From Mucilaginibacter glaciei (GTDB lineage Bacteria > Bacteroidota > Bacteroidia > Sphingobacteriales > Sphingobacteriaceae): a DNA stretch of 64,000 bases. Below are positions 44,181 through 50,185 of this stretch, in pieces. The notes under the pieces were generated by a model. That model was not told the DNA's origin, did no database searches, and saw only the letters and a program-made list of their open reading frames with translations. The stretch is taken from assembly GCF_014773245.1 (NCBI RefSeq), contig NZ_JACWMX010000005.1:310001-374000 (forward strand), written 5' to 3'. Positions within the stretch are counted from its first letter, which is position 1. Every line of letters starts with the position of its first letter. The position numbers and the translations under genes were made by a program.

Positions 44181-44960
44181 ATGGGTTCACAAATTATACA
44201 AGGGCAGTTTTGGGGCCGGCGGGCTAAAGACTGGGCTACTATACAGGAGCAAACCGGTAATGCAGGGTATGAATACGCGCTGCAACATTTACAACTATCT
44301 GGTGCCACAAAACTCCTTGACGTAGGTTGCGGCTCGGGGTTGTTTAGCAGTATGGCTATTGCTGCAGGTGCGGATGTTACGGGTATAGATGCGTCTGAAC
44401 CTTTGATTGAGCAAGCTAAAGAACGGGCCCCATCCGCTACTTTCTTAAGCGGTGAAATGGAAGACTTGCCCTTTGCAGACAATGCTTTTGATGTGGTATG
44501 CGGGTTTAATTCATTCCAATACGCTGCCGATAGCAGCAACGCGTTCCTACAAGCGAGGCGGGTGCTAAAAGAAAGTGGTAAACTGGTTACGATGATATGG
44601 GGCAATAAAGAGGATTGCGAAGCGGCATCTTACTTAAAGGCCGTAGGGAGCCTGTTACCTCCATCGCCACCCGGCGCGGGAGGTCCGTTCGCCTTATCAG
44701 AGAACCGTTTGTTAGAGCGCATTATGGAAGATGCGGGTTTTAAAATTATTCGGCAAGATGATGTGGATGCCGTGTGGGATTATTTGGATGCTGATACAGC
44801 AATCAAGGGACTTATATCTGCCGGCCCTGTTGCCAAAGCTATTGAACATGCCGGTTTTGATGCTGTAATTGATGCCATCACCCATGCTATTCAACCCTAC
44901 GTCCAGGCTAACGGGCATGTTGTTTACCATAATAAGTTTCGGGTGGTAATAGCGGAGTAG
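44181..44960 (+). CDS. Class I SAM-dependent methyltransferase
   Basis: A 259-residue methyltransferase with the SAM-binding motif LLDVGCGSGLFS at 45-56, the acidic residue closing strand 2 in VTGIDASE, and the UbiE-like segment MEDLPFADNAFDVVCGFNSFQYAAD. It belongs to the broad Methyltransf_11 group, so neither its substrate nor its pathway can be named. It stands alone, divergent to the TetR operon, with no visible consensus promoter. Confidence 0.85.
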   Translation: MGSQIIQGQFWGRRAKDWATIQEQTGNAGYEYALQHLQLSGATKLLDVGCGSGLFSSMAIAAGADVTGIDASEPLIEQAKERAPSATFLSGEMEDLPFADNAFDVVCGFNSFQYAADSSNAFLQARRVLKESGKLVTMIWGNKEDCEAASYLKAVGSLLPPSPPGAGGPFALSENRLLERIMEDAGFKIIRQDDVDAVWDYLDADTAIKGLISAGPVAKAIEHAGFDAVIDAITHAIQPYVQANGHVVYHNKFRVVIAE

Positions 44961-45264
44961 TGATCAAATAATGCGCGACGCTTAAATGTTATTACGTTCA
45001 ATATCTGGTGCGGGGATGGGCGCCAGTTATATGGGGCGGGGTGCTTGTGACTAACCTAAACGGGCACGAGTACGCCAACCTTTATTTCCTCGCAGCATAC
45101 TTGAGCTATCTGGGATGTAGGTTGTATTGCGTTTGTTAATTCGATTGCACACTTGGGAGTAACTTGAGTGCGGTAATCGCTTGATGTTTTCCAAGGATGA
45201 GCTTAAGTGGAAATATTTTAGTTATTTTGTGGCTTCCTGAAATAGCGGGAAGTCAGCATACCAC
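44961..45264. other. Gene-free spacer upstream of darT
   Basis: About 300 bases without a supported gene, RNA or clear promoter. No copy of the tRNA-Ser 3' end and no transposase remnant was found by eye. It may be the left boundary of an acquired darTG segment, since the known genes either side are unrelated. Confidence 0.4.
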
Positions 45265-45903
45265 ATGGTCATCAACAAAAATATGTTATATTGTTACCGG
45301 ATAACACACCGGGATAATCTGCCACATATTTTGTCGGACGGGCTGGTTAATAAGAACCACCATAAGGCTGCTCCGGATTTCGTTGCGATCGGTAACCCGG
45401 AAATTATTGACGTGCGTAGCACAACATTAGTTGGATTGGATAGTTATGGTTATATTGGCGAGTATATTCCGTTTTATTTTACGCCGCGTTCGATCATGTT
45501 GTATAATATTGTCACTGGATATTATCATCCACGTGTGCCACAGCGTAGCCGAGACGAGATTATTGTCATCCGTTGTCTGGCGCAAACTTTGGCAGAACGG
45601 CCAAAATGGTTTTTTACCGACGGGCAAGCAAATGACGGCGAAAGTGGTCATTATGCTGACTTGAAAGAACTGAGTAAGATAGACTGGGATTGCATACAAA
45701 ACAGCCAGTTCTCAAAAGCCGATGATTATGACCGGCCGCGGAGATATCAGGCCGAATTTTTGGTAAAGGATATCGTACCGGCAGAATGTTTTGAATCGAT
45801 CTGCGTCTATAGTAAAAAAATGCAGTTGTGGGCACAGACAAAGGTGAACGCAGCTGGTAAAATGTTAAAGGTCAATGTTATACCCGAATACTTTTTTCAA
45901 TAA
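45265..45903 (+). CDS. darT: DarT-type DNA ADP-ribosyltransferase toxin
   Basis: A 212-residue DarT-family (DUF4433) protein. Family features seen are YRITHRDNLPHILSDGL at 11-27, the NAD-binding Arg R51 (DVRSTT), the FYFTPRSIMLYNI segment at 70-82 and the catalytic Glu E164 in YQAEFLVKDIVP. DarT attaches ADP-ribose from NAD+ to bases of single-stranded DNA, blocking replication; such systems can stop phage growth. The start may be ATG 45265 or ATG 45283. Its stop codon directly abuts the ATG of the antitoxin gene. Confidence 0.92.
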   Translation: MVINKNMLYCYRITHRDNLPHILSDGLVNKNHHKAAPDFVAIGNPEIIDVRSTTLVGLDSYGYIGEYIPFYFTPRSIMLYNIVTGYYHPRVPQRSRDEIIVIRCLAQTLAERPKWFFTDGQANDGESGHYADLKELSKIDWDCIQNSQFSKADDYDRPRRYQAEFLVKDIVPAECFESICVYSKKMQLWAQTKVNAAGKMLKVNVIPEYFFQ

Positions 45904-46947
45904 ATGATCAAATTCGTAACCGGAGATCTTTTGAAGTCCGAAGCCGAGGCGTTGGTTAATACCGTGAATACCGTTGGCGTGATGGGTAAAGGGATCGCGC
46001 TACAATTTAAGGAGGCATTCCCCTACAACAATAAAGTATATATGGAAGCCTGTAAAAATAAGGCGCTTGCTCCTGGCGTCTTGTTACCGGTATGGGACTC
46101 CAATTTATTGTACGGTAAGAAATTGATCATTAATTTTCCGACCAAAACACACTGGCGCCAACCATCCCGTTATGAATATATCAGATCCGGCCTGTCGGCG
46201 CTAAAGGAGCTGATTGTCAGGGAGAATATTAAGAGCATAGCCATCCCACCGCTTGGCGCGGGTAATGGCGGCCTGGATTGGAAAGAGGTTAGGGACATTA
46301 TAGTAAATGCCTTAAAGGACTTTCCGGTAGAAATCCAGTTATTCGAGCCTAATGCTGCAATCAAACAATTATTGCAAAAAGAGGAAGTGAAGAAGAAGGC
46401 GGAATTGACGCCGGCAAGGGCTGCGCTGCTCTACAGTCTGTTCGCCTTCGAAAGCTTTGGCGAATACAGCAGCCTTTTCGCTGCCAATAAACTCGCTTAT
46501 TTTCTGCAGCGCATGGGGCAGCCGCTCCGGCTGGACTTTAAGGCCCATCACTACGGGCCCTATGCTGTGGGTGTTCAGAAGGTGTTGTATACCTTAAACG
46601 GCACTTATTTGAAAGGTCTGGAACAAGGGCAGGCCAGTCCGTTCGAATCCCTCAAATTAAATTATGAGACTTGGGAAGAAGTGAACCAATTTGTAAAGCA
46701 AATGCCCGAGGAGGATCGTAAACGGCTGACAGGGATGTTGTTTTTTCTGAAGAATTTTACCTCTGAGCTATCCTTGGAAATCTTGGCTTCAGTTGATTTT
46801 ATTCTTAGCGAACATCCAAATTTTACGGTCAAAGAAATAGCCGATGCGTTATGGACAGATCGCAAACGCAAGCTGTTTAAGGAAGAGAGCATCGCCCGTG
46901 CATATGAGCACCTGATGAATTATAAAACGCGATTAGCGATTTCCTAA
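45904..46947 (+). CDS. darG: DarG-type macrodomain antitoxin
   Basis: A 347-residue protein. Residues 1-150 form a macrodomain: TGDLLKSEAEALVNTVNTVG, MGKGIALQF, the likely catalytic Lys K81 in NFPTKTHWRQPS and PPLGAGNGGL. This domain removes the ADP-ribose placed on DNA by DarT. Residues about 165-347 form the C-terminal DarG domain (ARAALLYSLFAFESFGEYSSLF, FKAHHYGPYAVGVQKVLYTLNG), which in characterised DarG proteins binds and blocks the toxin. It is encoded in the same operon, with no gap after darT. Confidence 0.93.
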   Translation: MIKFVTGDLLKSEAEALVNTVNTVGVMGKGIALQFKEAFPYNNKVYMEACKNKALAPGVLLPVWDSNLLYGKKLIINFPTKTHWRQPSRYEYIRSGLSALKELIVRENIKSIAIPPLGAGNGGLDWKEVRDIIVNALKDFPVEIQLFEPNAAIKQLLQKEEVKKKAELTPARAALLYSLFAFESFGEYSSLFAANKLAYFLQRMGQPLRLDFKAHHYGPYAVGVQKVLYTLNGTYLKGLEQGQASPFESLKLNYETWEEVNQFVKQMPEEDRKRLTGMLFFLKNFTSELSLEILASVDFILSEHPNFTVKEIADALWTDRKRKLFKEESIARAYEHLMNYKTRLAIS

Positions 46948-47072
46948 TCGGGCTCAAAGCTATTATCTTTTCTATAAATTCACTTCAATAAAATTCCCGC
47001 CCTTATTTGCGGCCTGTTTTTGGAAAGATGCTAATTGTTTAACTAATTTTATGTCGCGTATTTAAACCCTTT

Positions 47073-47109
47073 ATGGTGATTCAATCCTAAATTGGAATTG
47101 ACTCACCAT
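47073..47109. repeat. Imperfect 16-bp inverted repeat
   Basis: ATGGTGATTCAATCC and GGAATTGACTCACCAT form an inverted repeat with a few mismatches around a 6-base centre. There is no T run, so it is not a standard terminator. It lies between darG and the tRNA gene. Confidence 0.45.
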
Positions 47110-47174
47110 ATCTATATAAAATGATACATAATATAGCATTTTGCATCAAAATTCTGCAATCGGTTGATTTGCAG

Positions 47175-47202
47175 GATTTTAGTGCTATTCAGCACGAAAA
47201 TC
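47175..47202 (-). other. Stem-loop just past the tRNA 3' end
   Basis: GATTTT-a-GTGCT, loop ATT(C), AGCAC-g-AAAATC forms an 11-bp stem with one internal mismatch pair. It starts three bases beyond the tRNA 3' end on the minus strand, so it may be a processing or termination hairpin of the tRNA transcript. Confidence 0.5.
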
Positions 47203-47204
47203 AG

Positions 47205-47292
47205 CGGAGAGGGAGGGATTCGAACCCTCGATACACTTTTGGCGTATACACACTTTCCAGGCGTGCTCTTTCGACCACTCAGACACCTCTCC
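47205..47292 (-). tRNA. tRNA-Ser (anticodon GGA)
   Basis: The minus strand begins GGAGAGGTGTCTGAGTGG and ends in CCTCTCC plus the discriminator G. The acceptor arms pair over 7 bp. The anticodon stem CACGC/GTGTG encloses the loop CTGGAAA, giving anticodon GGA, read as Ser. A long variable arm (GTATACGCC...GTGTAT) is present, and the T arm is GAGGG-TTCGAAT-CCCTC. CCA is not encoded. The gene is 88 bases long and has its own promoter at 47415-47444. Confidence 0.95.
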
Positions 47293-47350
47293 TGGTTTTG
47301 GTTGTAAAAGTTTTCAGAAGTTATAAAGGTTTTAAAAGTTAAGAGTCAAT

Positions 47351-47399
47351 ATTTCCAACCCTTCCAACTCTTATAACCTTTTAAACATTTCCAACCCTT
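47351..47399. repeat. 13-bp direct repeat in the tRNA leader
   Basis: ATTTCCAACCCTT occurs at 47351-47363 and 47387-47399, 36 bases apart, within a purine/pyrimidine-biased stretch (47293-47405) that also contains imperfect inverted copies of AAGGTTTT and CTCTTA. No gene is visible here; it would be transcribed as the tRNA leader. Confidence 0.5.
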
Positions 47400-47414
47400 A
47401 CTAACTTAACCGCG

Positions 47415-47444
47415 CAAAGGTAAAAATATAACACGTACGGGCAA
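47415..47444 (-). promoter_or_regulatory. Promoter of tRNA-Ser
   Basis: On the minus strand TTG (47442-47444), a 19-base spacer and TACCTTTG (47415-47422) match the Bacteroidota consensus. The predicted transcript starts near 47408 and has a leader of about 115 bases before the tRNA. Confidence 0.7.
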
Positions 47445-47445
47445 T

Positions 47446-47477
47446 AAAAAAGCGGGACCTGTTTTACAGGCCCCGCT
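47446..47477 (-). terminator. Intrinsic terminator on the minus strand
   Basis: On the minus strand a stem AGCGGG-g-CCTG / CAGG-t-CCCGCT with loop TAAAA is followed by TTTTTTATT. No minus-strand protein gene precedes it, so it ends either an unknown short transcript or read-through entering from the right. Confidence 0.75.
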
Positions 47478-47483
47478 CAAACG

Positions 47484-47554
47484 AAAACGCTCACTCAAAA
47501 ACTCAAAACTTAACCTACTTTGTATTTAAACTAACTACTATAATAGAGCGTTTT
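47484..47554 (-). ncRNA. Possible structured small RNA ending at the terminator
   Basis: AAAACGCTC (47484-47492) and GAGCGTTTT (47546-47554) are perfect 9-base inverted arms enclosing 53 bases. Together with the terminator at 47446-47477 they would make a compact two-hairpin RNA of roughly 110 bases on the minus strand. The plus strand also ends in a T run after the second arm, so orientation is uncertain. No promoter with good consensus was found and no known RNA family was recognised. Confidence 0.35.
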
Positions 47555-47592
47555 TTACCCCGATAGTTTAACCTGATTTAAAATAATAGGTG

Positions 47593-47623
47593 TTTGGGCA
47601 GATATATTTTTAGCTTATGTTTG
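47593..47623 (+). promoter_or_regulatory. Bacteroidota-type promoter of the polyprenyl synthase gene
   Basis: TTTG (47593-47596), a 19-base spacer and TATGTTTG (47616-47623) match both elements. The -7 element contains the ATG that would open the longest reading frame, so the real start must be further down, at ATG 47671. Confidence 0.75.
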
Positions 47624-47670
47624 CTGTGGATTGCCGGGTACATGTTTACCTAAAAAGCGCGCTTGTTTGG

Positions 47671-48642
47671 ATGCTGAACATCGATCATATTAAAAAACCC
47701 ATTGCAGCAGAAATTGATGTTTTTGAGGAGAAGTTTAAAACTTCGATGCAAAGCTCCGTGCCCTTGCTTGACCGTATTACCCACTACATTGTAAAGCGTA
47801 AAGGCAAGCAGATAAGGCCAATGTTTGTGTTCTTTTCGGCCAGTATTTGCGGCGGCATTAATGAGAGTACCCACCGCGGCGCGGCATTGGTGGAGCTGCT
47901 GCACACCGCTACCCTGGTGCATGATGATGTGGTAGATAATTCTTACCAGCGCCGGGGCTTTTTCTCTATCAACGCCTTATGGAAAAATAAAATAGCTGTT
48001 TTAGTGGGCGATTACCTGCTATCGAAGGGCTTGCTGCTTTCTATCGATAACGGCGATTTTAACCTGCTCAAGATCGTATCTGAAGCGGTAAAACAAATGA
48101 GCGAGGGCGAGTTGCTGCAGATAGAAAAGGTAAGGCGCATGGATATCAGCGAGGCGGTTTATTACGAGGTGATCCGCCAGAAGACGGCTTCCCTCATCGC
48201 GTCCTGCTGTGCTTGTGGTGCTGCATCTGCCGGGGCGGATGACGCTACCGTAGAAAAAATGCGACTGTTTGGCGAAAATATAGGGATAGCCTTCCAGATC
48301 AAGGATGATATGTTTGATTTTGGTACCGACGATGTGGGCAAACCGCTGGGCATCGATATCAAGGAAAAGAAGGTTACCCTGCCGCTTATCTACGCGCTGA
48401 ACAACAGCGAAAGCAGCGAAAAGAAGCGCATGATCAACCTGGTGAAAAACCATAACGACGACCCGAAGAAGATTGCGGAGATCATCAGCTTTGTGAAGCA
48501 AAAGGGTGGATTGGAGTATGCCGATACCCAGATGAAAACCTACACCGATGCCGCCTTCAAGATCCTGAACACCTTCCCCGAGGGCGACGCCCGCACCGGG
48601 CTGGAGCAGCTGGTCCGTTTTACTACCGAGCGCAATAAATAA
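47671..48642 (+). CDS. Polyprenyl diphosphate synthase (octaprenyl type)
   Basis: A 323-residue trans-isoprenyl diphosphate synthase, the usual length from ATG 47671. Both aspartate-rich motifs are present: HDDVVDN (first motif D85-D89) and KDDMFDF (about 212-216), along with GKQIRP and the KEKKVTLPLIYAL region. It builds the isoprenoid tail of menaquinone from farnesyl diphosphate and isopentenyl diphosphate. Chain length cannot be fixed from sequence alone. An ATG at 47617 would add 18 residues but lies inside the promoter. Confidence 0.92.
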   Translation: MLNIDHIKKPIAAEIDVFEEKFKTSMQSSVPLLDRITHYIVKRKGKQIRPMFVFFSASICGGINESTHRGAALVELLHTATLVHDDVVDNSYQRRGFFSINALWKNKIAVLVGDYLLSKGLLLSIDNGDFNLLKIVSEAVKQMSEGELLQIEKVRRMDISEAVYYEVIRQKTASLIASCCACGAASAGADDATVEKMRLFGENIGIAFQIKDDMFDFGTDDVGKPLGIDIKEKKVTLPLIYALNNSESSEKKRMINLVKNHNDDPKKIAEIISFVKQKGGLEYADTQMKTYTDAAFKILNTFPEGDARTGLEQLVRFTTERNK

Positions 48643-48693
48643 AACCCTTATTCCGCTTTAATGATGTTTACAGAAACTTGTTAACTTCGTGAC

Positions 48694-49485
48694 ATGCAAT
48701 CTTTTGATTTTAGCAGCCTTAAGGTAACCCCCTTTGCCATACTGGATATCCTGTTACTGGCTATCATCATCTATCAGTTATATAACCTGATACGAGGCAC
48801 TATTGCTGCTAATATTTTTGTGGGGCTGGCCTTTATCTATGTTTTGTATTTCATCGTGCCCGAATCAAAGATGCCGCTGCTGGCGGGCATCCTCAAAAAA
48901 TTTGCTGATGTGGGGATCATTGCGGTGATCATCGTTTTTCAGCAGGAGATCAGGCGCTTTTTGTTATTGGTGGGCAAGAATGCGTCGCTACAGCGCAACA
49001 AGGCCTGGTGGCAATACTTTTTTGGCAAGGTGGATACCGAGAAGAATAACTACGCCCGCATTAAACCCATTATTGATGCCTGCCGAAGCATGAAACAAAC
49101 CCGCACCGGCGCGTTGATCGTTTTCGCTAAATATTACGACGAACAGTTTTACCAGAATAGCTGCGAAGTGCTGGATGCCCGGATCTCTAAACGGGTGCTG
49201 GAAAGTATATTTCAAAAGAATAGCCCGCTGCATGACGGGGCGGTAGTGATATCTGAGAACAAGATCAAATCGGCCAGCTGTATCTTGCCCGTTACCGAAA
49301 AATCTGACCTGCCCGCGCAGTTCGGCTTGCGCCACCGCGCCGGGATAGGCGTTACCGAGGCTAACGATGCTACCGCGATCATCGTATCGGAAGAAACCGG
49401 CGAGATCTCTTACGCCAAACAGGGCCGCATCAAAATGGATATCAGCTTTACCGAACTGGAAAAACTGCTGAACAAGGATTTTTAA
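48694..49485 (+). CDS. cdaA: Diadenylate cyclase CdaA (c-di-AMP synthase)
   Basis: A 263-residue membrane enzyme. Three N-terminal membrane helices (about 12-30, 38-56 and 66-86) are followed by the DAC domain, with the catalytic DGA motif in SPLHDGAVVIS (DGA at 181-183) and the RHR motif in GLRHRAGIGVTE (213-215). It makes cyclic di-AMP from two ATP, a messenger in osmotic and cell wall control. The usual partner gene cdaR is not adjacent. It follows the prenyl synthase by 51 bases on the same strand and overlaps the convergent gene by four bases. Confidence 0.94.
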   Translation: MQSFDFSSLKVTPFAILDILLLAIIIYQLYNLIRGTIAANIFVGLAFIYVLYFIVPESKMPLLAGILKKFADVGIIAVIIVFQQEIRRFLLLVGKNASLQRNKAWWQYFFGKVDTEKNNYARIKPIIDACRSMKQTRTGALIVFAKYYDEQFYQNSCEVLDARISKRVLESIFQKNSPLHDGAVVISENKIKSASCILPVTEKSDLPAQFGLRHRAGIGVTEANDATAIIVSEETGEISYAKQGRIKMDISFTELEKLLNKDF

Positions 49486-49874
49486 GGCTTACTGTCAATT
49501 ATTACCTTTTCATTTTTCTCGTCACTTTTACCAACAACCGGCATTTTCGAATTGCCTTGCGGTTTAGCCAACGGCATTTTTGAGTTGCCCGAAGTATTTA
49601 GGATCGGCATATGATCAACCTTCGAGTAAGTGATCCGTTCGGGCGTACTGGCAACCATCGATGGATAGTCGGACAGTTTATTTGGAAGCGCAAAGGTTAA
49701 AGCATTGCCTTTGAACAATTTACTGGTTAAGGCTTTGTTGCTGAACAGACCGGTATCTGCCTTAAAATTAAACTTACTGTTTACGATACTATCAGCCGGT
49801 GAAGCTGGTTTTTTCTGCGCCATCACACTATGCGTACAGGCAGCTAAAAGCGTTAGAAGTAATATCTTTTTCAT
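49482..49874 (-). CDS. Small secreted protein of unknown function
   Basis: A 130-residue protein with a signal peptide (MKKILLLTLLAACTHSVMA, then Q). The mature part is polar and low in hydrophobic clusters, rich in Lys, Ser and Pro, with a repeated GNSKMP motif (about residues 96-101 and 107-112). It is probably intrinsically disordered. It has no recognised domain. Its 3' end overlaps the end of cdaA by four bases. The signal peptide and codon pattern make it a likely real gene. Confidence 0.7.
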   Translation of the reverse strand: MKKILLLTLLAACTHSVMAQKKPASPADSIVNSKFNFKADTGLFSNKALTSKLFKGNALTFALPNKLSDYPSMVASTPERITYSKVDHMPILNTSGNSKMPLAKPQGNSKMPVVGKSDEKNEKVIIDSKP

Positions 49875-50007
49875 AAGTGTTGCGTTTATGGCAAGTTACG
49901 CAAATAGCTTTTTAATATTAAAGTTAAAAAATGTTAAAAATATTTAGAGATATTTAAAGATATAGCCCGTTAAGATGCGCTGATACGGACCGGTAAATCT
50001 CACCGGG

Positions 50008-50057
50008 AAATAGCCAAATGTTACAAATACTGACAAACTCTTGTCAGTAGGCTATTT
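50008..50057. repeat. Nested inverted repeats
   Basis: Outer arms AAATAGCC (50008-50015) and GGCTATTT (50050-50057) enclose inner arms TACTGACAA (50028-50036) and TTGTCAGTA (50041-50049), all perfect; the inner hairpin has a 4-base loop and abuts the right outer arm. It lies 134 bases upstream of the small secreted protein gene and could be an operator or a structured RNA. Confidence 0.55.
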
Positions 50058-50090
50058 TTCAAATACCTAACTATCAATATTTTAACAAAT

Positions 50091-50127
50091 GTTCACGGCG
50101 TTCACGGTGTTCATTCGTGAACATGAA
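50091..50127. repeat. 9-bp GTTCACGGY repeats and a TTCG-loop hairpin
   Basis: GTTCACGGC, GTTCACGGT and GTTCATTCG follow one another in register, and GTTCA-TTCG-TGAAC (50109-50122) can form a hairpin with a stable TTCG tetraloop, followed by a further GAAC. The block sits just beyond the terminator of the aminopeptidase gene. Confidence 0.5.
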
Positions 50128-50130
50128 CAG

Positions 50131-50169
50131 AAAAAGCCGGACCCCACATTACTGGGATCCGGCTTTTTT
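50131..50169 (-). terminator. Intrinsic terminator after the M1 aminopeptidase gene
   Basis: AAAAAGCCGGA (50131-50141) pairs with TCCGGCTTTTT (50158-50168), with an inner CCCCA/TGGGA extension. It gives a T run on either strand and ends the minus-strand peptidase transcript. Confidence 0.88.
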
Positions 50170-50185
50170 AATGGGATTATTGTTA

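Noticed and set aside
44961..45264. Search for a copy of the tRNA-Ser 3' end as an attachment-site repeat left of darTG
   Set aside because: No stretch matching the T arm or acceptor end was found by eye, so no att sites are claimed.
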